Shown: piece by piece, positions 33,395 to 44,654 of the stretch
How positions within the stretch are numbered: the stretch's first letter is position 1
How the letters are laid out: every line of letters starts with the position of its first letter
Source of the DNA: Trichobilharzia regenti
Taxonomy: Eukaryota > Platyhelminthes > Trematoda > Strigeidida > Schistosomatidae
Direction: 5' to 3'
Length of the DNA stretch: 64,000 bases
Assembly (NCBI GenBank): GCA_944472135.2
Contig: OX235262.1
Coordinates: forward strand, 85,224,903-85,288,902
Translations under genes and position numbers: made by a program
Notes under the pieces: generated by a model
What the model saw: only the letters and a program-made list of their open reading frames with translations
What the model was told of the DNA's origin: nothing
Databases searched by the model: none

Positions 33395-33700
33395 ACTATG
33401 CGTAACTGCGTGTAATGTTTAAGCTTATCTTTTTCTTAGATTCTCTATCTTACGTGGGTCTAACTGTCTAGATTTCACTGAGTCTTTGTGATTGGGTATC
33501 TAAGTGACCCTGACTTATCACTTTGATCTGTGTATTTGACCTCCAGTCATTGAAGAGTATTGTATAAACTAAGTTATTTTGACCGATAAAGTTTGTTTCT
33601 AAGTGGCGTCGTGTGTTTAAATATCACTTTTATTCCTTCTATGTTAGGCATCCTTCTTTGTATGGCAGTGCTATGAATTTTGGTGCTGTTATCCTTATTA
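33395..33700 (-). mobile_element. PLE-2 GIY-YIG fragment, old
   Basis: This parallels the stretch 48150-48430 (minus copy of the PLE-2 endonuclease), including ctgtgtatttgacctccagt against ctatgtatttgacctcacaa. It is diverged and broken. Confidence 0.6.
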
Positions 33701-33719
33701 AAAACACTTAACAATATAG

Positions 33720-34740
33720 TGGCATGACTTAGCCAGTAAGCTTGCATTCATTTTACATATCGTACCATCGACTATACTAGATGAAGGAAGTTTTAGGGTG
33801 GAGTTCTAAACATTTGTTGTGGATATTCACATGTTTATTTTAGTATATCGTTAAATAAGAGAAATTTGTATAAACCTTTAAAAAATGCCTACCCACCGTG
33901 AACTTATTCTCGGAAGTATAGAAATGTATGTAGATGCGTTGTCCTTGTAATTACATTTGACTTCCAAAAGTATCATAAATTTGTATTGTCTGCATGTGAA
34001 TCATTTGTTTAGGCCATCACAATTCAATCCGTAGGTTGTGAGCTCTAAGCCGACACTATTCCTCGACATCTGCATAGTAGTGTTCTCAGACAAGAAATGT
34101 AACTCCTTGTCTGATATATAAAGTCGCATATGATTGCTGATGAGTAAAGAGGTACCATCTTTCTAATTTTATTTTGAATTGACAAATCACTTTTTCTTTA
34201 TATAACTTGTTAACTGCAGCATTTAAATATATCAGAAAAGGAACTTAAAATGTGACTGAACTATAAGATGTTAGCCGTTCAAAACTGAAAAATGAGAGAT
34301 ATTAATAAAGCTTCTTTGAGTGATACAAACGTCGGTTATGACCTATGCTTATTTCTTGTGTGGATCATCATGGCTATAGTCCTGAGACAACTTATTTCAG
34401 AAGCAATTTGAACAAAAGGAATCTACACGATCAACGGTATTCAAGCAGATCATAGTTTTAGTTAGTGACGACAAACATCCTGTTAACAATGAAATTTTGT
34501 TTCTGTATCTTAAATTCAAAAGTATTTTAATCAATGGTGAGATCATCTGTGATCAGTTTGAATTAAAAGACTAGAGTGCAGGTAGTAGGTACACAATATA
34601 GTAGCAATAAAATACTATCTGAATTGACGCTGATCTAATTTACACTTTTGAAACTGTATGCGAAGTTTACTATGAATATTTATTGATCAATAACCAGTGA
34701 ACACCGAATTCGACTACTTGAACTACTTTTCTTGTATTGA
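33720..34740. other. No gene seen
   Basis: AT-rich sequence with no recognised feature. Confidence 0.45.
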
Positions 34741-34744
34741 CTGT

Positions 34745-35335
34745 TCAATAGTATTATTATTATTGCTCCCTTGGGTTCCTAGTGGAACATAGGGCTTCAA
34801 CTGCACGTCTCCATTTTCTTCTGTCTTCTGCAATACTTTTCGCCTGCATCCATGTTAATCCATCTTCTTTCAACTCCTCTTCACACGATCTCCTCCATGT
34901 CACCCTTGGACGTCCCACACGCCGCTTCCCTTTCGGGTTCCACTCGAGCAATGGCCTGACGTGGGTGCGATGTCACCTAGCGGCGGTCTCCTCAGCGAGT
35001 GACCGATCCATCTCCACTTTCTCCTGCATATTAGTTGGTTGACGATTGGTTCTTGTTTTGTTTGTTCCCAGCCATATTTTCTTGATGGTGATTCTTTCCG
35101 GCCATCTGATCTTCAGTATTGAGCGAAGAAAGTTGTTAATAAGGGTCTGCAGCCTTTTGGAAATATACTTTGTGACCCGCCAAGTTTCTGATCCGTATAG
35201 AAGAACTGACTTTACGTTTGTATTGAAAATCCGAATTTTGTTGGTGATGCTGAGTGACGAAGATTTCCAGACTGATTTCAGGCTGATGAATGTGTTTCTC
35301 GCCTTCCCGATTCTCGATTTGACAATAGTATTACT
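34745..35335 (-). mobile_element. RTE LINE C-terminal fragment with 3' end
   Basis: Frame 34973-35368 reads KSRIGKARNTFISLKSVWKS, NVKSVLLYGSETWRVTK and KIRWPERI. Frame 34760-34951 ends with RRVGRPRVTWRRSCEEELK and VEALCSTRN. The (TAA)n tail lies at 34748-34762. It is less decayed than most RTE copies here. Confidence 0.8.
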
Positions 35336-35434
35336 CACTAAATTGACAGATTCTGCTCCACTTATCATGGAGTCAATGATTCATATAAATAGGATTCTCT
35401 TATAGTTAGCTTTTTCAGGATAAGTAGCCTTCAT

Positions 35435-35670
35435 GTGTAGGTGGCACAGCACCAGAGTGCTCGCCAACCACGCCTCATATGGTTCAGGGTTCAATCCCGA
35501 CTGCTGCACTCCTATACCTCACAAAGCCAGTAATAAGACTGGTAAAGAGGGAAGGTTGGGCATGAGGGCATCCCGTAAAAATTAACAACACAGCTACCGA
35601 AACTCCAAGCCTCTATCTTGAAGCCTTATGTTCCACTGGTAACGTAAAGTAATAGAAATAAATAAATAGC
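35435..35670 (+). mobile_element. SINE-B
   Basis: The head (gtggcacagcaccagagtgc, ggttcagggttcaatcccga), body (taagactggtaaagagggaa) and tail (gaagccttatgttccactgg) are present. Confidence 0.8.
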
Positions 35671-35884
35671 TTAGCGATAGTTTATTCGACCAGTGTAATT
35701 ACTGATGCAGTCTATTTCTCGACAAGAATTTGAGTTGTCTTTAGGTAGTAGATCCACTTTGATGACGGAAACTAATAAAATGGAGAGTATCAGTAGAGCA
35801 GGGTTTTGTGTCAACTGAATTCTAACAACTAAAATTCAAAACAAGAAGTAGAAGAAAACTGCGAATAATATATAAGGAAGTAAT

Positions 35885-36300
35885 CCATTGACTGGCCATT
35901 ACAGAGGTCCCAATTTCGTCCACCTAGTGTCGACTGAATTCTTCCAGTCAAATTCAAACAATAGAAGCTCACAGCTTCCTGTTGATTGGCTCTAAGTATC
36001 TGAGGTCAATCTTAAGTGTATTGAGTTGGTAAATCTCTAAGCTTGTTGAAAAAACTGCAAGCACTAATGACTAAGAGCATGACATCGATTACTGCATAGT
36101 GGCCAATCAGCATCTCCATCACAGTTCTATACGAAGTCAGTTTCGTCCTGAATAGCTCATAGGTAGAGTCTCTAACTACACTTCAGATTCATATCTCCAA
36201 GAAGATGGAGACACACCTTATTAATGAGCGCCAAGAAGCCATTTCATGGATTCTTGCTGACTGCCTTCAACGTCTAACCTTGTAGGATTTAATTCCGTGT
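35885..36300 (+). mobile_element. SINE-D, decayed
   Basis: The A box region gaatagctcataggtagagt and the end gactgccttcaacgt resemble the copy at 17310-17665. The B box is lost. Confidence 0.5.
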
Positions 36301-36459
36301 TAGACATGACTGTTTCATGAACTCCACGTAAACAGTTAATCTAAAACGATTTACGTCACTTCCTTGTGGGCCTTAACACAAACTAGTAACAAAGCCGAAT
36401 ATAAATAAGGCAGGAATAACAATTTATGAAAAAATAAAATGGTACCATCATTTGTTTCT

Positions 36460-36884
36460 TTGGTCTCTCATCATCTGTTAACAGCCCAAAGACATTATTA
36501 AGTTTATCTACAGAAACAATTTCAACATACTTACAAAGAGTTTATTTCTAAACAAAAGATCAATATATGCGTACAATGCTAATAATAATAGTAATCACTT
36601 CATTCCAAACAATAACCATCATACACAATGGCTTTTTCGGCGTTACGTAGTCAGATATAAGAGAGGATGGAAACGTCTATTTACCAGAACAAGGGAAGAC
36701 ATAACCGCTTCTTTCTGAATGCACGAATCGAGTTTCAGGCGCTTGATGGAGACTGCTTCGGGAAACCTAAGGAGAAGTGAACTCTTTTGACAATTGATAA
36801 TTTTGAACGATGTCACGATGTCCACCTCATGACCCATGACAAGATACCTGGTGATGGAACTGCTGAAAGCCGAATATGTCTGCA
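36460..36884 (-). mobile_element. PLE-1 C-terminal and 3' fragment
   Basis: The minus frame 36643-36885 reads SSSITRYLVMGHEVDIVTSF, RLKLDSCIQKEAVMSS. The untranslated side matches 12920-13300. It is the same truncated form as the copy at 12920-13585. Confidence 0.6.
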
Positions 36885-37000
36885 TAAAGAGAGGTTGAAT
36901 ATTGAGTCTTTATTTATTAGAACAACAACTGACACATGCAAAACAGGCAATTCAATAACGATTTCGAAAGTATTAACAGTAATTGCTTCATTCTGAACAA
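36885..37000 (+). mobile_element. PLE-like C-terminal remnant
   Basis: RLNIESLFIRTTTDTCKTGN resembles RLITESLFIESTPNTCNRND of PLE-2, including the endonuclease Glu. Only the tip survives. It sits head to head with the preceding fragment. Confidence 0.5.
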
Positions 37001-37004
37001 AATG

Positions 37005-37590
37005 TTTAAATACACTGCCGAATTTTCAGCCTAGTTTTATCAACTTCTCATACAGAATCCTCAGGTAAAACGGTAATCTACAGTATATCATTCCACAGGA
37101 TTTCGTGCTGTCTACGATACGCTGCAATCCCAAAACAGATTTAATTCTTCAAAACAGACTGAGTGGTATGTTGACAGCCAGTCGAAAATGCATGTGACTG
37201 TAGATAAATAGGTGGTTAAAACTAACTTTGACTCAGAAAATTCGACTCAATGATTTTTTGTGCAAAAATTAAGTAGTTAAATGATTTCAGCAGGTCACCG
37301 TCACTCAAATATGGGGACGTATGTTGCTAAGAAAATGGAAAAACGCAATGAAATGAATGATATAGGTCAAATGTTGAATAGATTATTATTAACTTGATGT
37401 AATGGTGCATAATTCAGTGCACAACAAGCATTACTGGATTAATAACACTGATCACTTCTTGTTTCAGTTATACTGAGGAACAGCATTTTCAGGAACCAGC
37501 ATAATCTGTTGCTTAGTTGAGAAAAATTTAAACATCACAGATCGTGCAAGCCATTGAACAGTTTATGCAGGAACTCTATCTCCATTCTTA
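37005..37590. other. No gene seen
   Basis: AT-rich sequence with no recognised feature. Confidence 0.45.
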
Positions 37591-37599
37591 TAAAATGCA

Positions 37600-38365
37600 T
37601 TGCTATTATTCTTTCCTTCAGTTCCTATAAGAACAAAGGGATTCAGATGTACATCTACATTACGTTCCGTTCTCTGACAACGTTTTTACCTGGCTCCACG
37701 TCTGCCCACATGTTTTCATTTCCTCTTCACTTGACCTCCTCCATGTCACATTCGTACTGACGATCACCTCCCCGCTTTCCGTCCGGGTTCCACTCAAGCA
37801 ATGGCCTGGCGTGTGATGTCACTTGTTGGTTTTCTCAGAGTATGACCAATACACCTCCATTTCTTCCTGCGTATTTGTTGCACTGTCGGTTCCTGCTGGG
37901 TTGGTTTACTTATTGCCAGAGATCCATGTTGCTGATCTTTTCTGGCCGGCCGTCTGATCTTGAGTAGTATTGAGCGAAGACAGCTGTTGATACAGGTCTT
38001 TAGTTTGTTCAAAGTGCCCTTCGTGACGCATCGCCAAGTCACTTACCCGTACATTAAGTAGCACTGACTTCATATTGGAGTTGAAAGTCTAGATCTTATT
38101 TTTCATGCTGAGTGTTGTTGACCTTCACACAGACTTGAGAGCAGTAAAAGCTTATCTTGCTTTCCCAACCCTCACTTTAATATCCTCATCAGTTTCACCT
38201 GCCTTTAGTTGAAACGATGCTTCTCAGGTAGGTAAAGTAGACTGCTTCTTTCAGATTTCTCGCATTTATGTTGATTGTTGTCTGTTGTTGTTGCTGTTGC
38301 TGCTGGTGTTGGCCAGGAATCTTCATCGCCAACCCCTCTTTTCTCTTTGTTCACATGATGGCCTA
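37600..38365 (-). mobile_element. RTE LINE C-terminal fragment
   Basis: The reverse strand reads RKDQQHGSLAISKPTQQEPT, KKWRCIGHTLRKPTSDITR and the 3' tail (ttcctataagaacaaaggga in + sense). The 5' side ends near the Gln-rich stretch at 38280-38310 and a further RT-side fragment. Frames are broken. Confidence 0.7.
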
Positions 38366-38369
38366 CCTT

Positions 38370-38890
38370 TGATGTTTCTTCTGTCAACAGGTAATTTTGA
38401 ACGCAATGACAATACTCTACATGTGAATGAATTGAAATTAACACAAAAGTAAGTACTAATAGCCGGAAGCTTAGTAGATTACCAATTCACATAATATCCA
38501 AATTATTATATAAGCTAGCTGTGACATACTGATCAACAAATCAACTTTGATCTGAGAAACAAACAACAGCTGTCTAATGTTATACATTAATGGCTGTCAT
38601 TGGAGATTTTTACTTTTTATGTAAACTAATGGAACAGTCGTATGCGATGTGTTGATTGAATTCTGATGAAATGAAGAGGCTACCTGATGAATATCTTGCT
38701 GTATTTTTTTTATTTATCAGTGAGTATTTGATTAATTTAATGAACGTATTATATAAAACACAACACTCAGATATTCAACTAAAACGTTTATACGATTTAT
38801 ACAAGTAAACCCCACTAGTGTATTAAAAGTGAACTATCTCATCAACATTTAATCAACCAATAAGCTAAGCCGTCAAAAGACATGATATAC
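38370..38890. other. No gene seen
   Basis: AT-rich sequence with no recognised feature. Confidence 0.4.
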
Positions 38891-38894
38891 ACTC

Positions 38895-39264
38895 CCTCAT
38901 TTCACTACACACAGACAACTACGGACATCAATTCGACTGGGACAACGTTCAAATATTAGACAGAGGAAACAACAAGAATGCTAGAGAATTTTTGGAAGCT
39001 TGGCATTCCAGTGAATCATCAATCAATAGACACATCGAGATAGACAAAATTTATCAACCAATAAGAAAGAAACTTCAGACACAAAGGGTCAAAGTTCAAG
39101 TCACAGAAACAATCAGTTCCAACACAAGTAACCTAGAAGGTGTGAAAACACACATAAACAACCAATCACGTCCAAGGTCACCAGGAGGAATGATTAATAA
39201 ACTCGTGGAGAAACCTAAAAGCTCACTTCAAATTGAAGTATGCGCTGAAGATGTCACCCAGTAG
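38895..39264 (+). mobile_element. PLE-3 GIY-YIG C-terminal fragment
   Basis: One open frame reads TDNYGHQFDWDNVQILDRGN, NAREFLEAWHS, SINRHIEIDKIYQPI. It continues to a stop at 39262 (EDVTQ). The H-FDW spacing and the AREFLEA Glu are the usual C-terminal half of the endonuclease in a third Penelope lineage, distinct from PLE-1 and PLE-2. The YIG half is missing. The last codons overlap a hammerhead-like core. Confidence 0.65.
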
Positions 39265-39325
39265 GGCGATGAAAGCTTTGCAAACTAACCATCCAGCTCG
39301 GAGAACAAAACCACATCAAAATCAA
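39240..39325 (+). ncRNA. Hammerhead-like motif at the PLE-3 stop codon
   Basis: CTGAAGA (39245-39251), a hairpin (gtcaccc/gggcgat with one mismatch) and GAAAGC (39270-39275) occur in hammerhead order. A recognisable NUH site is not clear (gcaaac follows). The downstream sequence ccagctcggagaacaaaac matches the right arm at 17880-17895. Hammerheads in PLE ends are published. This copy is probably not active. Confidence 0.45.
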
Positions 39326-39350
39326 CCAATAAAAAAATAAACACTATGTT

Positions 39351-39582
39351 TCATTGATATAAGAATAAAACTTGTGCACTGTGGTAGAGTGTAATTCCAT
39401 TATGGGTAAATTTTGTTTTGATAAAGTCTCACAGTGTTATACAGTAATGTTTACTGATGACGTTTCGAGCACAATCAAGGTATGATATGATTATGAGCAA
39501 TAAATTGTGCTCGAAACGTCATCAGTAAACATTACTGTATAACACTGTGAGACTTTATCAAAACAAAATTTACCCATAATGG
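39351..39582 (+). mobile_element. Small palindromic PLE-2 derivative with 15-bp target duplication
   Basis: It consists of the one-sided end (ttgatataagaataaaactt, 39354-39373), one PLE-2 terminal arm and its near-perfect inverted partner, meeting near 39475-39490. The direct repeat aataaacactatgtt is exact at 39336-39350 and 39583-39597. It has no coding capacity and lies just after the PLE-3 fragment. Confidence 0.85.
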
Positions 39583-39739
39583 AATAAACACTATGTTGTA
39601 TTGACCTAATTCAATGCTGGGATTTCAATTAGCGTGTAGTCACTTTTATAGGTCACATCAAATATAATTATTTTGAGAAAAAAATGTTTTTCATACAAAA
39701 TGGATAACTGAATCATCAACTTGCACAAAAGAAATTCAT

Positions 39740-40155
39740 TTCGAGTATTGGTTTGTAGGGATTTGATTGATTCGTTACAGCATTTCATCGTGAGCTGACA
39801 TTGGTTAGAGAACTATTGGAAAACCTGCAGGAAGTACTGGACAGCTGTTCTGTCCTGGTTCGGGACTTTTCAGCAGTACGAACCCACCGGGATTCGAACC
39901 CAGGACCTTCTGGTCACAAGGCTAGTGAGCTAGTAGACCATTAAGCCACTGAGACCCAATCCGTTGGCTAGCCCATGAATTCTAACTTCTGCCAGCTCAC
40001 AACATAGTGCGACTATTAGCCAATGTATTCGGCGAGCATTTTTCCTCACACCTAACCTGCTGCAGCCTACTGGTCACGACTTACCACTAGAATCCAGGTA
40101 ACTACCTACCTGAATAGTGCCAGTCGCCAGTGAGAATCTCATCGGTATTCATTTC
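39740..40155 (-). mobile_element. SINE-A, full-length
   Basis: This is complete from 3' end (ggtttgtagggatttgattg) to 5' start (gagaatctcatcggtattca), with B box gattcgaaccc. Its hammerhead has CTGAAAA and AGAAC in place of the invariant bases, so the ribozyme is dead. Confidence 0.8.
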
Positions 40156-40159
40156 AAAC

Positions 40160-41485
40160 TGCTTTACTTCGTAAAAGTACACATAAATGGTAAAGAAATG
40201 CAACGAAACCGTGATGGATGAAAAATGTATGGTTGAAAGAATGATCGTGTGAAGAATGGTTAGGATTTTTATAGAATCTGGAAGATTCAGAGGGGGGGTG
40301 AATACACCTGTACCACTGTGAAAGATTTTGAGTCGTGTTACTAGTAATTTTCAACCATTGGTAATTAATATCCAGAAGACAGGGTATATGATGTGCTTTA
40401 CATCCTAGTTTGGATTCATCAGCTGCATGTACGTGTCTCTTCGCAGGTGACAGTGTTACGATTTAAACTTGAGGACAACACCCATGACTTCAAACAACAA
40501 AAGTCTCTTTCTACTGAACTTTGGTGAAACAAGACCCATCTCATAAGCAATGCATATGATTTATAATTTCTCTTCTCATTGTATCCATTATAGTCGACCG
40601 AGGTGACAATCAGAATTCTTCAATTTTACCTTGGATTTCATTTCGGCTATCTATAAATGACGCAGACACCATTACACTCAAAAATAAGAATAATTTTCAA
40701 ACACTTGCATTCATTCTCTGTGTAGAATTATGTACGGGATTATGATATAGCCACATAGTACATAATTACAATGAATATTATACCGAATTATATGATTTAC
40801 AACGATGACCACAGCAGTTTTCTGCCTAGAAATTTAAGGAAAATACGACATGAGCATTTTCTTTCTAAATATTTAGTAAGTGATGTCAGGCAGGATATAG
40901 TTATAAATTAGGTGGTTCATTTGTTAACTTCATAGTGTGATCAGTTCGACCTTTCATAAAAGTAACGTGAGCTTCATTAGACTGAGCTTTCGTTCTAAGT
41001 GTGATACAATTCAGACCATATTTTTGACAGTAACTTAAGTGAAATTCATTCATTCTTTTCTTCTATACTGAACTAGTCATCTGGATATAACTGTAACTGA
41101 TAAGTGTTGATTTCTCTGCAGAAACACTGAATCTCGTTGAAATACACATGTATCTCGTATCATTCTTCCATTAATGTGATTGTTTCTAAAACTACACTGT
41201 TAAAATAACCATTTTAACTTCTCTCTTTGAGAAGAATCAAGTCTAAACATACGATTAATTGAATAAGAACCTCGACTTAAACGCTGACTCAGTCATTTAA
41301 GCCAGAGATCATCAGCAATATACTAGGAGGAAGTTACCTTTAAAAGCCGAATCACTTCATACCACACGTATACCATTACGCTTACTTCCGCGACTACCAT
41401 CTACAGTATAAAACAGGTCATATATTGTGATTCGAATTTTCCCTTAAGTCTCTAAGGAGTGTCACTGTGAATTTTTTGATAATAA
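40160..41485. other. Mostly no gene; weak SINE-A trace
   Basis: 40390-40480 has a faint SINE-A trace (catcctagtttggattcatc). The remainder is AT-rich without a recognised feature. Confidence 0.4.
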
Positions 41486-41486
41486 C

Positions 41487-41700
41487 GATTTTTTTGATTG
41501 GTTGGAAGATTTCATCATGAACTGATATCAGTTAAAGAACCATTGGGAAACCTGGGACCTCTGGACAGCAGTTCCATACCTAGGACGAAACAGCTGGTTT
41601 TCCAGTGGTTCTCTAACTGATGTCAGCTCATGATGAAATCTTTCAGGCAATCAAACAAACGAAAAATCCCCATAAAACCAATACTTGAGAATAACGATTT
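41487..41700. mobile_element. SINE-A fold-back of two 3' ends
   Basis: Inverted 3' segments (tttcatcatgaactgatatc ... gatgtcagctcatgatgaaa) enclose only a partial ribozyme (ggacgaaacagctgg). The tRNA-like body is absent. The form is a bare inverted pair of SINE ends. Confidence 0.7.
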
Positions 41701-41704
41701 GTGT

Positions 41705-42278
41705 TTTCGATTTATAACTTTATTGAGTTTAACTTATATTTATGTATCTACTACAAAATAATACACACTTAACTATTAATAATAGTGGACCTTTTACTAT
41801 ACACTCGAAGAAATAACAAACATCGGAATATATTTTCTCTAAAATCCTTATCACCTTTTACCTTTTACAGATACTTTTTTCTATACTCAAAGATAACTAA
41901 ACAAATTGAGTCAAAATACTTTGTAACTGTTTATTTGTGATAAAAAAAATATACACCTAATTAATATTCGAAGAAAAATGTAAATTTCTCTCAGACAGAC
42001 AGAACAGATAGAACCTTTCGACTTACTTAGGGTGTGCATAAATTGATGGTCATTAGATAGAAACAATGATAATCCTTCTTGTTTGATTTGGAAATTAAGA
42101 GAAACACAGTAAAGAATAAGAGTTTAAGCTAATCATTAAATTATGATTGAATAGGCACATTTAGAGTTTTCAGTTTTTGTTTCATTGTGTTCATCATTGA
42201 GCTTTAGTGGTTTAGTTGTGAATCTTTCATTGTCCTACTAGACAACTTTACAGTGAAGTTAGCTGTGAAGACAATTAT
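41705..42278. other. No gene seen
   Basis: AT-rich sequence with no recognised feature. Confidence 0.45.
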
Positions 42279-42279
42279 T

Positions 42280-42515
42280 TTATTCCTCTACTTTCCCAGT
42301 GGAACATAGAGTTTCAAGGTAGAGACTTGAAGTTTCGTTAGCAATGGTGTTTACTTTGATGGGATGCAGTTGCTAACCTAATGCCCAACCTTCCCTCTTT
42401 ACCAGTCTTATTACTAGCTTAGCGAGGTAAAGGGGTGCATCGGCCATGAATACAACACCTGCGTGGTTTGCGAGCATTCTATCGCTGGGCCACCAACGTA
42501 CATTTAGGCACAGTG
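42280..42515 (-). mobile_element. SINE-B
   Basis: The tail cccagtggaacatagagttt and the body cccaaccttccctctttacc (in + sense) identify it. The B box is degenerate. Confidence 0.7.
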
Positions 42516-42584
42516 GTAGAGTATAACTGCATAATGAAATGATTTTCTTTAGTATGATGTCGAGTGTTATTTATTATCATTTAT

Positions 42585-42780
42585 TTCTTGATAGGGCTGT
42601 AGCTCATTGGTCTAGGTGCCCGACTTCTAACCAGTAGGTCAAAGGGTTTGAATCCGGTTCCACGTAACAATATTTTGGCAGCCCCCAGATAGCACGACCA
42701 ACCTTCACACAGTAGGTATGGCTCATTGTCAAATGCAAGTGGTTGTTCACTAACACTGAGCTGTGTTGAATAATTCATTG
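42585..42780 (+). mobile_element. SINE-E, tRNA-headed, followed by a PLE-2 end remnant
   Basis: A tRNA-like start has an A box in tgtagctcattggtctaggt and a B box in gggtttgaatcc. The rest of the body ends near 42778. Directly after it, 42779-42830 (tgatgacgttt...attgctcttaatcaaatc) resembles the PLE-2 terminal hairpin region. The acceptor stem does not pair well enough to call a working tRNA gene. Confidence 0.55.
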
Positions 42781-42830
42781 ATGACGTTTACAAACAAAAC
42801 GTATTGCTCTTAATCAAATCCAGATGCTTG

Positions 42831-43175
42831 AAACATCAACATAAAATACAAAATACTACATCAATGTAATATACTGAATGAAATTATCCTTAAGATTTTA
42901 GCAAATAAACATATAACAAAGTGTTTTAACTTGAAAAATATTCATACAAATATCATCTTTCTTTCTGAATCTATTCATTCACAATCGGTCAGTGCATTTA
43001 AATTTCAAACCCATGATATTGTGCTTTCTCTGTTCTCAAATTACGAAATTCATTTAGAAAGATTTGTAGATCACAGGTTGGTAAGGTTTCGTAGTAATTC
43101 AAAATCTTTCAATGAAACTTATATTCTGTTGTTCCAGCTTCAAATTTTAGGCGAATTCGATCAACTCATTGTCAT
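42831..43175. other. No gene supported
   Basis: AT-rich. A 96-codon frame (42931-43221) crosses into an RTE-like tail and has no family match that I know. Confidence 0.35.
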
Positions 43176-43254
43176 TATTATTATTATTCCCTTAGGTTCC
43201 AAGTGGGATACAGGGCTGTAACAACAGAAGCCAATGTATATTTTTCACTAATCG

Positions 43255-43445
43255 AACCGCGTCGGTGGCACAGCGGTTAGTACTCCCGCTGACCATACAC
43301 ATGGTCCGGGGGTCGATCCCCTGCCGACGCACACCTGATATCAATGGTTGGCCTGCAAAATTTGGGCTACCAATATCACATGCTGAAAATTCCATGCTTG
43401 TACTAAAAATACAGTGTGGAATCAAGCTGTAATAAAAAAAATATA
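43255..43445 (+). mobile_element. SINE-C with near-complete tRNA cloverleaf
   Basis: The head gtcggtggcacagcggttag ... cctgccgac can fold as a tRNA: seven-pair acceptor stem (with G-U pairs), D arm with A box, an anticodon-like hairpin (gaccatacacatggtc), and a T arm gggggtcgatcccc. The SINE-C body and an A-rich tail follow. A short RTE-type 3' tip lies just upstream at 43178-43215 in reverse. Confidence 0.75.
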
Positions 43446-43584
43446 TGTAGTATTAAATGATGAAAATAATATTCTGACTCTAACAACAAACAGAACGTTC
43501 AAACAGACATATCGTATTATGTTGCTAATACCGTACTGAACTGTGGGAATATGTGAGCATCATATTCCTTTGGAAGACATTGTC

Positions 43585-44458
43585 TGTATGATACCCCACA
43601 GGGCTTCAGCAGCACACCTTCGTATCACCATTTTCTCCACAATTCATATTATCTGGTTCCACAGCTGACCATAAGCTTTCATCTCCCCCTCATCTAGTCT
43701 CTTGCATATCAACCTCGAAATCACATCCACCTAGTCATTTCCCGATCGCTAGCCTGGTGCATGATGTCACCCAGTGGTCTTTTCAGTGTGTGCTGGCCCA
43801 TCTCCATTTTCTTCAGCACATTTTTAGGCAACAGGTTCTTGATTGCTTTATTCCCAGGGTTCCTTTCCGTAGCACCAGGACCAAGTCTCTAAATCAATAG
43901 GAGTAATGACTGACTCAACATTAGTGCTGAAAATCTGACTCTTGCTCCTTATGCTGATTTCCACAGTGATTTCAGATGAATGAAAGACTATCTATCATGA
44001 TTTTCCGACCCTAACTTTGACATCCTCATCAAAGCCGACTGCAGTTGAAACACTGATGTTGAAAGAAGTGAAAGAAGTCACCTTCTTCAAATTTTTTTTC
44101 CCATTGATATTGATTGTTGCTTGTTGTTGTTGTTGTTGGCTGGCTATCTTCATCACATCTGCCTTCACTTGAATACCACCTTCTTTGCCTGTCTTTTTTC
44201 CCAACTTGACTGTAGACCTTTGAGTTTCTGTGACACTGGACACAAATCTTCAGTTAACTCCAAGTCTTCTTCTCAGTCCAAAGTGTATTTCTTCTCGCTC
44301 CACGCAGTCTCGCGAATAATCCAGTTCACCATAATTACAGATACCATTGGTGGTAGTAAACAACCCTGTTTCACTCCTGTCTACACTTCAGAGGCATCGC
44401 CGAATCTTCCCTTGAAAATCACTCGACTTATGACATCATCTTATAGCTGTTGAATGAG
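43585..44458 (-). mobile_element. RTE LINE fragment, diverged
   Basis: The reverse strand contains the end of the RT domain (44280-44458, a region with the QGCLLPP-like and DDFADD-like remnants), the Gln-rich linker (frame 43995-44243, with VTSFTSFNISVSTAVGFDED) and the decayed C-terminal tail. Many stops. Confidence 0.65.
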
Positions 44459-44497
44459 TTTTATTTTAATTACTTTTTTTTCCATTATTCACTACAG

Positions 44498-44650
44498 TTA
44501 CTTGAATTCATCTGGGACACTTGTGTCGGTTGTCAATCGAATGGTATTTCAACTGCATGGGCAGCTCTGAAATACTACTTTGAGAACTGTTGTTCTGAAT
44601 TTTCTAGCGGCCTTTACTCATTACCCACAGAATCAGAAGATAATATGTGA
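44498..44650 (+). CDS. Candidate terminal exon, unknown protein
   Basis: A strong pyrimidine tract ending cattattcactacag precedes an open frame of 50 codons closed by TGA at 44648. It reads LLEFIWDTCVGC, NGISTAWAALKYYFENCCSE and ends TESEDNM. An aataaa hexamer lies about 220 bp later. It sits in the proposed long intron, so it would be an alternative end of that gene or belong to another. The family is not recognised and the phase (0) does not match the first exon (phase 1). Chance cannot be excluded. Confidence 0.4.
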   Translation, partial: LLEFIWDTCVGCQSNGISTAWAALKYYFENCCSEFSSGLYSLPTESEDNM

Positions 44651-44654
44651 TAAA

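Noticed and set aside
42931..43221. A 96-codon + strand gene
   Set aside because: Its last codons come from an RTE-type tail and (ATT)n run, and nothing supports the start.
43259..43328. A working tRNA gene
   Set aside because: The cloverleaf is nearly complete, but the same unit recurs with a SINE body and A-rich tail, and the anticodon loop is not of standard size.
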